A stretch of 64,000 bases of DNA from Pseudomonas zanjanensis (GCF_014268745.2 NZ_JABWRB020000002.1:124001-188000); one strand, 5' to 3'. Shown: positions 8,556 to 19,881, counted from the stretch's first letter. Notes: generated by a model from the sequence alone, not told the origin. Made by a program: numbers and translations.

Positions 8556-9440
8556 CTACAGGGTTTTCGCCGCGAAGGTGTCGCACTGACTGACCTGGCC
8601 CTGGGCGAAGCCGGTCTTGAACCAACGCACCCGCTGCGCCGACGTACCGTGGGTGAAGGAGTCCGGCACCACGCGGCCCTGGCCTTGCTGCTGCAAGCGG
8701 TCGTCACCGATCGCATTGGCGGCGGTCAAGGCCTCTTCGATGTCGCCCGGCTCCAGCCAGTTCAAGCGTTTCTGCGCATGGTTGGCCCAGACCCCGGCCA
8801 GGCAATCGGCCTGCAACTCCTGGCGCACCAACAAGCCACCGTCGCCTTCCATCTGCCGGCCTTGCTGGCGTGCTTCCTGGATTTTCGCCGACACGCCGAG
8901 CAGCGTCTGCACATGGTGGCCGACTTCGTGGGCAATGACGTAGGCCTGGGCAAAGTCGCCGGCGGCGGCAAAGCGTTGGGACATTTCCTTGAAGAAACTC
9001 ATGTCCAGGTAGACCTGCCGGTCCGCCGGGCAATAGAACGGCCCGGTCGCCGAAGAGGCCAGGCCGCAGGCCGAATTGACCCGGCCGCTGAACAACACCA
9101 GTTTGGGCTGCTGGTACTGGCGTCCGGCCTGCTGGAAGACTTGGCCCCAGGTGTCTTCGGTATCGCCGAGGATCGAGCGCACGAACTCGGCCTGTTCATC
9201 GTTGGCCGGTGGCGCCTGGCGGGTTTGTGACGTGGCGGGTGCGGACGTGTCCATCTGCCCGGCCAGTTGCCCGAGAATCTGCATCGGGTCCTGGCCGGTG
9301 ATCCAGCCGATGCCGACGATCAGGAGAATGGCCGTCAGGCTCAATCCCTTGCCGCCGCCAAAACGCATTCCGCCACCGCCCCCACCATCACCACGGGCGT
9401 CCACCACGTTGTCACTGCGGCGACCTTTTTTCCATAACAT
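8556..9440 (-). CDS. ypfJ: Neutral zinc metallopeptidase of the YpfJ family
   Basis: 294 residues. The N-terminus is positively charged with a glycine run, followed by one membrane segment (LSLTAILLIVGIGWITG), giving a type II membrane topology. The zincin motif HEVGHH lies in AYVIAHEVGHHVQTLLG, with further conserved blocks AFYCPADRQ-like (GPFYCPADRQVYLD) and QELQADCLAGVWA supplying the third zinc ligand region. The family (Pfam zinc_metallopept) has an unknown natural substrate. It is the first gene of a probable two-gene operon with the secreted hydrolase. Confidence 0.9.
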   Translation of the reverse strand: MLWKKGRRSDNVVDARGDGGGGGGMRFGGGKGLSLTAILLIVGIGWITGQDPMQILGQLAGQMDTSAPATSQTRQAPPANDEQAEFVRSILGDTEDTWGQVFQQAGRQYQQPKLVLFSGRVNSACGLASSATGPFYCPADRQVYLDMSFFKEMSQRFAAAGDFAQAYVIAHEVGHHVQTLLGVSAKIQEARQQGRQMEGDGGLLVRQELQADCLAGVWANHAQKRLNWLEPGDIEEALTAANAIGDDRLQQQGQGRVVPDSFTHGTSAQRVRWFKTGFAQGQVSQCDTFAAKTL

Positions 9441-9692
9441 GTGGGAGATCCTCTGAATGACGCTGCGAGAAATGACTGCTGTGGCGGTGAGTCTAGCTTT
9501 TAGGCGCCCAAGGTGCGCGCCGCGCTTGTGCTGTCAGGCAACGAACACGGGTTTTGGTTCAGCGGTGAGCCGATCCTGCCCTGCGCCGGAATTTTCATTA
9601 CACTGCCGATTCAGAACTTATCGGCATGCTCGCTGGCCCAACAACTGCATCGTGCGTCACGGCCCTTACATCAAGCAACGCAGGTTTCCCTC

Positions 9693-10571
9693 ATGACCGT
9701 CAGCACACCGCTCTCCGGCGTCAATCAGGCTTTCAAGGGCATCGTGCTAATCCTGGCCGCAACGTTCCTGTTCTCCAGTCATGACGCGTTGTCCAAATAC
9801 TTGTCCGGTTTTTATCCGATCGTCATGGTGGTCTGGGCGCGTTACGTGGTGCACACGTTGTTGATGGCGGGGATTTTCCTGCCTCGCTCGGGGCTACGGG
9901 TACTGCGTACCAAGCGCCCGTTGTGGCAGTTGGCCCGGGCGTTGTGCCTGCTGGGCACCAGTCTGTTTTTCACCACCGCGTTGATGTTCATACCTCTGGC
10001 GGAGGCGACGGCGGTCAACTTCCTCGCGCCCGTACTGGTGACCGCGCTGTCGGTGCCATTGCTGGGCGAACGGGTGACGCGCGGTCAATGGATCGCGGTG
10101 ATCTTCGGTTTCATCGGGGTGTTGATCATCGTCCATCCCGGCGGCGATCTGTTCACCCCGGCGGTGCTGTTACCGTTCTGTTCGGCACTGTTTTTCTGCT
10201 TCTACCAACTGCTCACGCGCAAGCTCAGCGAGATCGACAGCCCGACCACCAGCAATTTCTTCGCCGGCCTGTGCAACACCTTGGTGATGAGCGCACTGGT
10301 GCCGTTCTTCTGGCAAGTACCGAGCCTGACGCACGGGGCGATGATGTTGGCACTGGGGGCCTGCGGGATGACGGCGCACCTGATGCTGACCCAGGCCTTC
10401 CGCTTTGCCGCCCCGGCGCTGCTCGCGCCGTTCGGGTATTGCCAGATCGTGTTTGCCGGCCTGCTGGGCTGGTTGTTGTTCAACCACACGCCGACGCTGA
10501 CCACCGTGGTGGGCATCGTCTTGATCTGCTTGAGTGGGTTGGCGGCGGCGTGGCAACAGCGGCGGGCGTAA
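9693..10571 (+). CDS. DMT-superfamily transporter (EamA/RhaT type)
   Basis: 292 residues with ten hydrophobic segments in two EamA repeats (GIVLILAATFLFSSHDALSK at the start, LAPFGYCQIVFAGLLGWLLF near the end). ATG 9693 is preferred because the open frame before it has no membrane character. Direction of transport and substrate are unknown. A block of tandem repeats and a REP pair follow directly. Confidence 0.85.
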   Translation: MTVSTPLSGVNQAFKGIVLILAATFLFSSHDALSKYLSGFYPIVMVVWARYVVHTLLMAGIFLPRSGLRVLRTKRPLWQLARALCLLGTSLFFTTALMFIPLAEATAVNFLAPVLVTALSVPLLGERVTRGQWIAVIFGFIGVLIIVHPGGDLFTPAVLLPFCSALFFCFYQLLTRKLSEIDSPTTSNFFAGLCNTLVMSALVPFFWQVPSLTHGAMMLALGACGMTAHLMLTQAFRFAAPALLAPFGYCQIVFAGLLGWLLFNHTPTLTTVVGIVLICLSGLAAAWQQRRA

Positions 10572-10588
10572 CCGCTAACAAACCCTTT

Positions 10589-10707
10589 TGTGGCTAGCAC
10601 AGCACTCTCTGGGCTAGCACAGCCCCTGTGGCCAGCACAGTCCTCTTTGGGCTAACACACAGCCCCTTATGGCCAGCACAGTCCTCTGTGGGCTAGTACA
10701 GCCCCCA
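10589..10707. repeat. Degenerate tandem repeat, six ~20-bp units
   Basis: Six imperfect copies of a unit like TGGGCTAGCACAGCCCCTG follow each other. Odd and even copies differ (GGCCAGCACAGTCCTC against GGGCTAGCACAGCCCC), so the array also reads as about three 39-bp double units. It lies directly between the DMT gene stop and a family B REP pair and has no reading frame of note. Confidence 0.8.
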
Positions 10708-10801
10708 GTGGCGAGGGAGCTTGCTCCCGCTGGGCTGCGAAGCGGCCCTCGCTTTTATGCGATTGCTGCGCAATCGAGCGGGAGCAAGCTCCCTCGCCAC
10801 A
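10708..10801. repeat. REP pair, family B (inverted)
   Basis: Inverted copies of GTGGCGAGGGAGCTTGCTCC around an internal arm-loop, in the convergent space between the DMT permease and the MFS transporter. Confidence 0.9.
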
Positions 10802-10832
10802 GGTGAATCGCTGCCCGTTAGCGTGTGGACAG

Positions 10833-12170
10833 TCAATTTTCCAGGGTTGGCACCTTGCGCGGCGCCATGAAGTACAGCCAGGTCAGGGCAATGAAGTACA
10901 TCGCCGGAATCAAGGTGAACAGCACCGTGTAATTGTTATTGGTGATCGTGAGAATGTGGCCCACCAGTTGGGTCATGAACATCCCGCCGATGGCCGCGCA
11001 CATGCCGCCGAAGCCGAACACCGTGCTCATCATGTGCTTGGGCGTGTAGTCCATCACCAGGCTCCAGATGTTGGCGGTCCAGGCCTGGTGCGCGCCGATG
11101 GCCAGGGAAATGGCGAACACCGCCATCCACAGGCTGCTGGAACCCGCGGCCATGATCACGCCGATGATGCAGCAGGCGAACAGCAGCATGGACACCAGGC
11201 GCGCCTTGATCGGGTCGAGGCCGCGGCCGATCAGGAACGACGACAGGATCCCGCCGCCGACGCTGCCGAAGTCGGCGGTGAGGTAGATGATGATCAGCGG
11301 GATGCCCATCTGGGTCACGTTGATGCCCAGGTTGTATTGCTGGTTCAGGAACGGCGGCAACCAGTAGAGGTAGAACCAGAACACCGGCGCGGTGATCGAG
11401 TAGGCCAGGGCGAACGCCCAAGTGCCGCGCATGCGCAGGATGCGCGAGAACGGTACGCGGACCGGGTCCGGTTCGTCCTGGGCCTGGATGTAGTCCAGCT
11501 CCGACTGTTTGACGGTGGGATGGTCTTCGGGGTTGAAGTATTTCAGGCCCCAGAACAGCAGCCAGATCCCGCCCAGCGCGGCCATGCACAGGAACGCCGC
11601 CTGCCAGCCCCATACGTGCAGGACCAGTGGCAGCAGCATCGGCGTGAACATCGCTCCGACGTTGGTTCCGGCGTTGAAAATACCGGTGGCGACCGCCCGT
11701 TCGCCCGCCGGAAACCACAGCCGGGTGGTCTTCACGCAGGCCGGGTAGTTGGCGGCTTCGGTGAGGCCGAGAATGAAACGGCAAACCATGAAGCCCACCG
11801 CCGACGTGGCCAGGCCGTGGGCGCCGGTCGCCAGGCTCCAGAGCAGCACGGCGCAGAAGAACACGCGCTTGACGCCGATCCGGTCGATCAATCGCCCCTG
11901 CAACACGAAGCCGATGGCATACCCGACCTGGAACCAGAAGTTGATGTTGGCGTAATCCATCGCCGTCCAGCTCATTTCCTTGGCCAGGATCGGCTGCATG
12001 ACGCCCAGGGCGGCACGGTCGATGTAGTTCAGCGTGGTGGCGAAAAATACCAGGGCGAGCATGCCCCAACGGGTCTTGCCCACGGCCATGGCGCCGCGGA
12101 TCTTGTCACCGACGCTGCCGGTGGAGGCACCCAGGCCAGGGGCCAGGCGGGAACTTTGAGAGGGAATCAT
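10833..12170 (-). CDS. MFS transporter, anion:cation symporter type, probably for quinate/shikimate-type acids
   Basis: 445 residues with twelve hydrophobic segments and the MFS signature between TM2 and TM3 (GRLIDRIGVKRVFF). ATTLNYIDRAALGV in TM1 and GLTEAANYPACVKTTRLWFP are typical of the ACS family that includes hexuronate, galactonate and phthalate carriers. It is divergent from quiC (start 12440) with 269 bp between. The quiC context is the reason for proposing dehydroshikimate, shikimate or quinate as substrate; the sequence alone gives only an organic acid. Confidence 0.85.
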   Translation of the reverse strand: MIPSQSSRLAPGLGASTGSVGDKIRGAMAVGKTRWGMLALVFFATTLNYIDRAALGVMQPILAKEMSWTAMDYANINFWFQVGYAIGFVLQGRLIDRIGVKRVFFCAVLLWSLATGAHGLATSAVGFMVCRFILGLTEAANYPACVKTTRLWFPAGERAVATGIFNAGTNVGAMFTPMLLPLVLHVWGWQAAFLCMAALGGIWLLFWGLKYFNPEDHPTVKQSELDYIQAQDEPDPVRVPFSRILRMRGTWAFALAYSITAPVFWFYLYWLPPFLNQQYNLGINVTQMGIPLIIIYLTADFGSVGGGILSSFLIGRGLDPIKARLVSMLLFACCIIGVIMAAGSSSLWMAVFAISLAIGAHQAWTANIWSLVMDYTPKHMMSTVFGFGGMCAAIGGMFMTQLVGHILTITNNNYTVLFTLIPAMYFIALTWLYFMAPRKVPTLEN

Positions 12171-12439
12171 AACGTGTACCCGTTTTTGAAATTCTTATGG
12201 TTGGTCTGGGTCTGTCCATCGAGATTGGCGATCAGAGCCGGTGTCAATGTGGAAGCGATGGTGCGCAGTGAGCAAAAAATCGTCAATTCAGCCATGGGCA
12301 TTGTGTTCGATAATCGCCCAAAAAACTAACCGGATGGTACATATTGAATTGCTGAAAGAAACCGGCAGCTCAATAATCGGCTGACTCTTTAAAAAGCGGC
12401 GCACCTTTGTAGCCGATGCCTGTCCCGGGAGCCGAAGTC
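12171..12439. promoter_or_regulatory. Divergent promoter region between MFS transporter and quiC, with candidate TetR-type operator
   Basis: The 269-bp space serves both divergent genes. It contains CTAACCGGATGGTACA at 12326-12341, whose reverse complement matches TGTAC-N6-GGTTA, the same pattern as 16597-16612 before aroQ. The TetR gene at 14444 is the obvious candidate regulator. GGGAG just before 12440 is the quiC ribosome site. Confidence 0.5.
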
Positions 12440-14341
<1,902 letters not shown>

Positions 14342-14443
14342 GGAAATCGTAAACGTGGCGGTAATGGGCGGTGTCGTGGCTTCCTTCAGTGCACGGTGCG
14401 GCCCATAATCGCCAGCCTGTGCAGTGATGGCCGTGAGCCCGCA

Positions 14444-15121
14444 ATGACTATGAATCCAGAGCTTTCCGCAGCGCTCGACGAACCTGTCGCCCCGCCGCGC
14501 AAGAGTCGCAAGAACAACCCGGAGAAGACCCGGGAAAACATTCTTCAGGAAGCCATCGTCGAATTCGTCCAGCAAGGCCTGGCGGGTGCCCGGGTCGACG
14601 CCATCGCCGAGCGCATCCACACCTCCAAGCGCATGATCTATTACTACTTCGGCAGCAAGGAGCAGTTGTACGTCGAGGTGCTGGAAAAACTCTACGGTGA
14701 TATCCGCACCACCGAGAGCCGCCTGCACCTGGCGGAACTGGCCCCGGTGGACGCGATCCGGCGCCTGGTGGAATTCACCTTCGACCACCACGACCGCAAT
14801 GTGGATTTCGTGCGCATCGTCTGCATCGAGAACATTCACAACGCCGAGTACGTGAAGCAGTCAGGCGCGATCAAGGCGATGACCAATACCATCCTCGATT
14901 CCCTGGGGGTGATCCTGCGGCGCGGCGCCGAAGAGGGCGTGTTCCGTGCCGGCCTCGAACCGCTGGATGTGCATCTGCTGATCAGCTCGTTCTGTTTCTA
15001 CCGGGTGTCCAATCGCCAGACATTCGGTGAGATCTTTCAGATCGATTTGTCGGATGAAGCGGTGAAGCAGCGGCATCGGCAGATGGTGTGTGAATCGGTG
15101 TTGCGGTACTTGCAGGCCTGA
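14444..15121 (+). CDS. TetR-family regulator of the quinate/shikimate locus
   Basis: 225 residues. The N-terminal HTH reads KTRENILQEAIVEFVQQGL then AIAERIHTSKRMIYYYFGSK, a classic TetR DNA-binding domain; the rest is an all-helical ligand domain. ATG 14444 (MTMNPEL) is the likely start, with an in-frame ATG two codons on. It lies 102 bp after quiC in the same direction and converges with the dehydrogenase gene. By position it probably represses quiC, the MFS gene and aroQ with a pathway acid as inducer; that is inference. Confidence 0.88.
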   Translation: MTMNPELSAALDEPVAPPRKSRKNNPEKTRENILQEAIVEFVQQGLAGARVDAIAERIHTSKRMIYYYFGSKEQLYVEVLEKLYGDIRTTESRLHLAELAPVDAIRRLVEFTFDHHDRNVDFVRIVCIENIHNAEYVKQSGAIKAMTNTILDSLGVILRRGAEEGVFRAGLEPLDVHLLISSFCFYRVSNRQTFGEIFQIDLSDEAVKQRHRQMVCESVLRYLQA

Positions 15122-15133
15122 CACCGAACCTAG

Positions 15134-15222
15134 TGTGGGAGCGGGCTTGTTCGCGAATGCGGTGTGTCAGTAGGCAAATGTGTGACTGACACACCGCATT
15201 CGCGAGCAAGCCCGCTCCCACA
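15134..15222. repeat. REP pair, family A (inverted)
   Basis: Inverted family A copies with extended complementarity in the spacer (GTGTGTCAGT opposite ACTGACACAC), in the convergent space between the TetR and dehydrogenase genes. Confidence 0.9.
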
Positions 15223-15238
15223 GGGGATGCTTCAGGTC

Positions 15239-16090
15239 TTAGTGGTTCATGCTCTGGAAATGCGCCAGCATCCGTTGCGCGTCCGGCGCCACGCCACTGA
15301 ACAGTTCGAACGCCTTTACCGCCTGGAACACCGCCATGTTGCCGCCATCCAGCGTGCGGCAGCCGATGGCGCGGGCGTTGCGCAGCAGCTCGGTTTCCAA
15401 TGGGAAGTAAACGATTTCCGCGACCCACAAAGCGCTCCGCAACAGCTCGACCGGCACCGGCATGCCCGGCAGTTTCGCCATGCCCATGGGCGTGGTGTTC
15501 ACCAGACCGTCGGCCTCGGCCATGGCCGTTGGCAGGTCATGCCCGGCGCGAGCGCGGCCGGTGCCGAAGTGTTGATTCAAGTTATCGGCCAGTGCCTCGG
15601 CGCGGCTGACTTCGACGTCAAAGATGCTCAAGGTTTCCACGTTCTCTAGCAACAGCGCATGGGCCACCGCCGCGCCGGCGCCCCCCGCGCCCATCTGGAC
15701 CACGCGCTTGCGCGCCACTTCCCCCAGGCCTCGGCGAAAACCTTCGGCGAACCCCAGGCAGTCGGTGTTGTGGCCGATGCGCTTGCCGTCCTTGAGCACC
15801 ACCGTATTGACCGCGCCGATGCCACGGGCCTCGGGCGATAGCTCGTCCAGCAGCGGGATGATCGCCTGCTTGCAGGGGAAAGTGATGTTCAGGCCGGTGA
15901 AGTCCATGCGTTCGGCGGCCACCAGCAAATCGGCCAGGGCACCGCTGTCGAGCTTCAACGCGTCCAGGTCGATCAGTCGATAGAGATAACGCATGCCTTG
16001 GGCATCGCCTTCGCGCTCATGCAGCGCTGGCGTGCGGGACGCCTGGATACCCGCGCCGATCAGGCCGGCCAGCACAGTGATATTCGACAT
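15239..16090 (-). CDS. Shikimate/quinate dehydrogenase (AroE-family, catabolic type)
   Basis: 283 residues with the AroE fold: GLNITFPCKQAIIP holds the catalytic Lys, GAVNTVVL and HNTDCLGF the substrate Asn and Asp, and VVQMGAGGAGAAVAHALL the dinucleotide loop. It oxidises shikimate and/or quinate to the 3-dehydro acids that QuiC and the dehydroquinase use. The gene directly follows aroQ; ATG 16090 lies nine bases after AAGGG, and an in-frame ATG at 16096 overlaps the aroQ stop in TGATG, so either start is possible and both imply coupling. Catabolic rather than biosynthetic role is inferred from the neighbours. Confidence 0.9.
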   Translation of the reverse strand: MSNITVLAGLIGAGIQASRTPALHEREGDAQGMRYLYRLIDLDALKLDSGALADLLVAAERMDFTGLNITFPCKQAIIPLLDELSPEARGIGAVNTVVLKDGKRIGHNTDCLGFAEGFRRGLGEVARKRVVQMGAGGAGAAVAHALLLENVETLSIFDVEVSRAEALADNLNQHFGTGRARAGHDLPTAMAEADGLVNTTPMGMAKLPGMPVPVELLRSALWVAEIVYFPLETELLRNARAIGCRTLDGGNMAVFQAVKAFELFSGVAPDAQRMLAHFQSMNH

Positions 16091-16095
16091 GCCCA

Positions 16096-16536
16096 TCAAC
16101 CCTTCAACCGCTGACTGAAATGTTCAAGGGCCAGGCGATAACCATGGCTGCCAAACCCGCACATCACGCCAATGGCGACGGATGAGACAAAGGAGTGGTG
16201 GCGGAAGGTTTCACGGGCATGAACGTTGGACAGGTGGACTTCGATGACCGGCACTTCGCTGGCCACCAGGGCGTCGCGGATCGCCACGGAAGTGTGGGTC
16301 CAGGCCGCCGGGTTGATGACGATACCGGCGCACCGGCCCCGGGCACCGTGAATCCAGTCCAGCAATTCGCTTTCCTGGTTGGTCTGGCGGAACTCTACCG
16401 CCAAGCCGAATTCGTCGGCGGCGCGCCCGCACAGTGCAGAGATGTCGGCCAGGGTTTCATGGCCGTAGGTGGCCGGCTCGCGGGTGCCGAGCAGGTTCAG
16501 GTTCGGGCCGTTGAGCACCAGAACGATCGGAGGCAT
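16096..16536 (-). CDS. aroQ: Type II 3-dehydroquinate dehydratase
   Basis: 146 residues, the normal size for the dodecameric type II enzyme. NGPNLNLLGTREPATYG carries the catalytic Arg and Tyr loop, INPAAWTHTSVAI the Asn/His region and EVHLSNVHARETFRHHSF the substrate-binding His. It interconverts 3-dehydroquinate and 3-dehydroshikimate. GGAG lies upstream of ATG 16536. It is first in a two-gene unit with the dehydrogenase and has the candidate TetR site in its promoter region. Confidence 0.95.
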   Translation of the reverse strand: MPPIVLVLNGPNLNLLGTREPATYGHETLADISALCGRAADEFGLAVEFRQTNQESELLDWIHGARGRCAGIVINPAAWTHTSVAIRDALVASEVPVIEVHLSNVHARETFRHHSFVSSVAIGVMCGFGSHGYRLALEHFSQRLKG

Positions 16537-16596
16537 CGCAGTTTCTCCACATTTTTATTGTTGGTGTCGGCGGGGTTTCAGCCGGTGGAGATAAAT

Positions 16597-16612
16597 TGTA
16601 CTAGATGGTTAA
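16597..16612. promoter_or_regulatory. Candidate operator upstream of aroQ
   Basis: TGTACTAGATGGTTAA shares the pattern TGTAC-N6-GGTTA with the reverse strand of 12326-12341 in the quiC/MFS divergent promoter. Found by eye; binding by the TetR protein encoded at 14444 is inference. Confidence 0.4.
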
Positions 16613-16694
16613 TTTGGTCAAATAAAGCAGCGGTCGTTGGGCAATAAGTGTTCGATGATCGAACATTGCCGGCCGAAAGGGGAGGGAGAGCAAT

Positions 16695-16805
16695 TGTGGC
16701 GAGGGAGCTTGCTCCCGCTGGGCCGGTCCGACGCTTCGGGCGTAGCAGCCCCAAGCTTTTTGCGGTTGCTGCGCAACCGAGCGGGAGCAAGCTCCCTCGC
16801 CACAA
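16695..16805. repeat. REP pair, family B (inverted)
   Basis: Inverted family B copies between the aroQ upstream region and the end of trmA. Confidence 0.9.
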
Positions 16806-16820
16806 TAGGTATGTGTTGGC

Positions 16821-17900
16821 TTAACGCCGAGTCAACAACACCCCGGATTCCATGTGATGGGTCCAAGGAAATTGATCGAACAACGCACAACGCGTGATGC
16901 GGTGGGTGTCGTTCAGCTGTGCGATGTTCGCGGCGAGGGTCTCCGGATTGCAGGAGATGTAGAGGATGTTGTCGAACCGCCGAGTCAACTCGCAGGTGTC
17001 CGGGTCCATGCCGGCACGCGGCGGGTCGACGAAGACACTGCCGAACTCGTAGCTTTTCAGGTCGATGCCCTGCAGACGACGGAACGGCCGGACTTCGTTC
17101 AAGGCTTCGGTCAGTTCTTCGGCGGACAGGCGCACCAGGGTGACGTTATCCACGGCGTTTTCGCTGAGGTTGCTCAGCGCGGCGTTCACCGACGTCTTGC
17201 TGATTTCGGTGGCCAGGACTTTGCGCACGCGGGTGGCCAGGGGCAGGGTGAAGTTGCCGTTGCCGCAGTACAACTCCAGCAGATCGTCGCTGCGATCGCC
17301 CAGCGCTTCATAGGCCCAGTTGAGCATCTTCTGATTCACCGTGCCGTTGGGCTGGGTGAAGGCGCCCTCGGGTTGGCGATAGCTGAAGGTGCGGCCGCCC
17401 ACTTCAAGTTTCTCCACCACGTAATCGTGGCCGATCACTTCCCGCTTGCCCTTGGAGCGACCAATAATGCTGACGCCCAGGTCGGCCGCCAATTTTGACG
17501 CGGCCGCGTGCCAGTGCTCGTCCAGCGGGCGGTGATAACACAGGGTGATCATCGCATCGCCCGCGAGGGTGGTCAGGAATTCCACCTGGAACAGCTTGTG
17601 GCTCAGGGGCGCACTGGCTTGCCAGGCGGCCTTGAGCTGCGGCATCAATTGGTTGATGCGCAGGCTGGCAATGGGAAACTCCTCGATGAGGATCGGTGTG
17701 CGTTTGTCGTCCTGGGAGAACATTGCGTAATGCCGTTCGCCGGCCTCGCGCCAGAGGCGGAATTCGGCCCGCAGGCGAAAGTTTTTCAGGGGCGAATCGA
17801 ACACCGCAGGTTCCGGTGCGTCGAACGGCGCCAACAGGTCACGCAAGCGGGTGACCTTGTCCTGTAACTGGGCGGCGTAGGCCTGGGAATCAAAAGTCAT
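16821..17900 (-). CDS. trmA: tRNA (uracil-5-)-methyltransferase TrmA
   Basis: 359 residues. LELYCGNGNFTLPLA is the SAM-binding loop, FVDPPRAGMD holds the conserved DPPR, and YISCNPETLAANI has the catalytic Cys of RUMT-family enzymes; there is no TRAM domain or iron-sulfur cysteine set, which separates TrmA from RlmC/RlmD. It makes m5U54 in the T-loop of tRNAs. ATG 17900 overlaps the upstream permease stop in ATGA, so the genes are coupled. Confidence 0.95.
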   Translation of the reverse strand: MTFDSQAYAAQLQDKVTRLRDLLAPFDAPEPAVFDSPLKNFRLRAEFRLWREAGERHYAMFSQDDKRTPILIEEFPIASLRINQLMPQLKAAWQASAPLSHKLFQVEFLTTLAGDAMITLCYHRPLDEHWHAAASKLAADLGVSIIGRSKGKREVIGHDYVVEKLEVGGRTFSYRQPEGAFTQPNGTVNQKMLNWAYEALGDRSDDLLELYCGNGNFTLPLATRVRKVLATEISKTSVNAALSNLSENAVDNVTLVRLSAEELTEALNEVRPFRRLQGIDLKSYEFGSVFVDPPRAGMDPDTCELTRRFDNILYISCNPETLAANIAQLNDTHRITRCALFDQFPWTHHMESGVLLTRR

Positions 17901-19192
17901 GCGTTGAACCAACCCAACTTGATCACGAACAGGATCGACAGAATAACCAGCGCCGGGTTCAGCTCACGGCCACGGCCAGACACCAGTTTGATGGCGGTCC
18001 AGGCGATGAAACCGAAAGCGATGCCGTTGGCGATGGAATACGTGAATGGCATCGCCAGGGCGGTCACCACCACGGGCGCGGCGACGGTGATGTCATCCCA
18101 GTCGATTTCCGCCAGGCCCGAGGTCATCAGCACGGCGACGAACAACAGGGCAGGCGCGGTGGCGAAGGCCGGGACGCTGGCGGCCAGTGGCGAGAAGAAC
18201 AGCGCCAGCAGGAACAGGATCGCCACCACGATGGCGGTCAACCCAGTGCGGCCACCGGCGCTGACGCCCGCCGCCGATTCGATGTAGCTGGTGGTGGTGG
18301 AGGTGCCCAGCAGCGAACCGGCCATGGCGGCGGTGCTGTCGGCGATCAGCGCACGGCCCATCTTCGGCATGTGGCCGTCCTTGCCCATGAGTCCGGCGCG
18401 CTTGGCGACGCCGATCAGGGTGCCGGAGTTGTCGAACAGGTCGACGAACAGGAAGGCGAAGATCACGCTCACCAGGCCGATGTCCAGGGCGCCCTTGATG
18501 TCCAGTTGCAAGAAGGTCGGGGCCAGGGACGGTGGCGCGGAGATGACGCCGTTGAACGGGGTGAAGCCCATCAGGATCGAAACGATGGTGACCGCCAGGA
18601 TGCCGATCAGCACCGCGCCGCGTACTTTCAAGGCTTCGAGGGCGACGATCAGGACAAAACCGAGGGTCGCGAGGATCGGCGCCGGTTGCTTCAAGTCGCC
18701 GAGGCCCACCATGGTCGCCGGGTTTTTCACCACGATGCCGGCATTGTTCAGGGCGATCAGCGCCAGGAACAGGCCGATACCGGCGGCAATGGCCGAACGC
18801 AGCGGCAGCGGGATGCTGTTGATGATCCACTCGCGGATGCGGAAGATCGACAACAGGAAAAACAGCACGGCGGAGACGAACACCGCGCCCAGGGCCACTT
18901 GCCAGGTGTGGCCCATGTGCAGGACCACGGTGTAGGTGAAGAAGGCGTTCAGGCCCATGCCCGGCGCGAGGGCGATCGGGTAGTTGGCGATCAGGCCCAT
19001 GACCGTGGAGCCAATGGCCGCCGCCAGGCAGGTGGCGACGAACACCGCGCCCTTGTCCATGCCGGTTTCGCCGAGGATGCTCGGGTTGACGAACAGAATG
19101 TAGGCCATGGCCAGGAACGTCGTGACGCCCGCCAGGATCTCGGTCCGCACGTTGGTGTTGTGTGCCTTGAGTTGAAACAGCCTTTCCAGCAT
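17897..19192 (-). CDS. NCS2-family purine permease (AzgA/GhxP-like)
   Basis: 431 residues with about 13-14 hydrophobic segments. The motifs ALAPGMGLNAFFTYTVV and GTSTTTSYIESAAGVSAGGR are those of the AzgA subfamily of NCS2, which imports adenine or guanine/hypoxanthine with protons. ATG 19192 (MLERLFQLKAHNT) matches family starts; the open frame runs 71 codons further without membrane character. Its stop overlaps the trmA start. Which purine is carried cannot be told from sequence here. Confidence 0.9.
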   Translation of the reverse strand: MLERLFQLKAHNTNVRTEILAGVTTFLAMAYILFVNPSILGETGMDKGAVFVATCLAAAIGSTVMGLIANYPIALAPGMGLNAFFTYTVVLHMGHTWQVALGAVFVSAVLFFLLSIFRIREWIINSIPLPLRSAIAAGIGLFLALIALNNAGIVVKNPATMVGLGDLKQPAPILATLGFVLIVALEALKVRGAVLIGILAVTIVSILMGFTPFNGVISAPPSLAPTFLQLDIKGALDIGLVSVIFAFLFVDLFDNSGTLIGVAKRAGLMGKDGHMPKMGRALIADSTAAMAGSLLGTSTTTSYIESAAGVSAGGRTGLTAIVVAILFLLALFFSPLAASVPAFATAPALLFVAVLMTSGLAEIDWDDITVAAPVVVTALAMPFTYSIANGIAFGFIAWTAIKLVSGRGRELNPALVILSILFVIKLGWFNA

Positions 19193-19396
19193 GTCTGCTC
19201 CCCGTGGCGCGCCCGGCGCCGTGAATGTATCGACCTCAACAGCAAAGCACAGGTCGCCAGCGGCGCCCGGGAATTTTCTGCGGGTCGGAAAAAGCCGCGC
19301 ATCATACCAGCAGCGTAGCGTTGTGGCTGCGATCGTCGTCGATGTTTTGCCAACGCGCCAAGTGGGCCATACTGCCCGCGGTTCCGGGAGGTCTCT

Positions 19397-19849
19397 ATGC
19401 TTCACATGAATAAAAAGCTGCTAGCGGTCGTGGGCTGCGCGCTGGGCCTGTGGTTGCCCGGCCAGGCCGTCAATGCCGCGTCGGCCCCGCCCTTGAGTGA
19501 GGTCAAGGTGCTCAAGGTCGAGTCGCCGGCCTGTGGCTTCGAGGACATCGTCCAAGGGCAGGCACAGACGCGTTGCGATCACGGCCCGACGATCAAGGTC
19601 TACGTGCTGGAGGTCGGCTATGGCCGTCAGCCCCATGTCACCCTGGACGGCTTTGAAGTCGACGGCACCCGCTCGCCGGTATGTGCCTACAGCAACGGCA
19701 ATCTCAATGACTGCTCGGTGCGGACCAAAGTCGTCGGCTATGTGTACATCTTCGACCTGAAGGGCAAGCAAGAGGGCACCTTCAGCTTCAGCAACCAGTC
19801 GATCAACGCCCCGGGCAACCGGATGTCGACCCAGTTGTACATCAAATAG
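19397..19849 (+). CDS. Secreted small protein, probably DUF4879 family
   Basis: 150 residues with an N-terminal signal peptide (KLLAVVGCALGLWLPGQAVNA) and a mature domain with four cysteines (ACGFED, TRCDHG, PVCAYS, DCSVRT) that could form two disulfides. It ends in a strand-rich tail. I tentatively recall this as a DUF4879 (YolA-like) protein; no function is known. GGGAGG five bases before ATG 19397 sets the start. It stands alone, divergent from the purine permease. Confidence 0.75.
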   Translation: MLHMNKKLLAVVGCALGLWLPGQAVNAASAPPLSEVKVLKVESPACGFEDIVQGQAQTRCDHGPTIKVYVLEVGYGRQPHVTLDGFEVDGTRSPVCAYSNGNLNDCSVRTKVVGYVYIFDLKGKQEGTFSFSNQSINAPGNRMSTQLYIK

Positions 19850-19881
19850 CCCGGCTCCCGCGTGGGAACTGCATAAACGCT

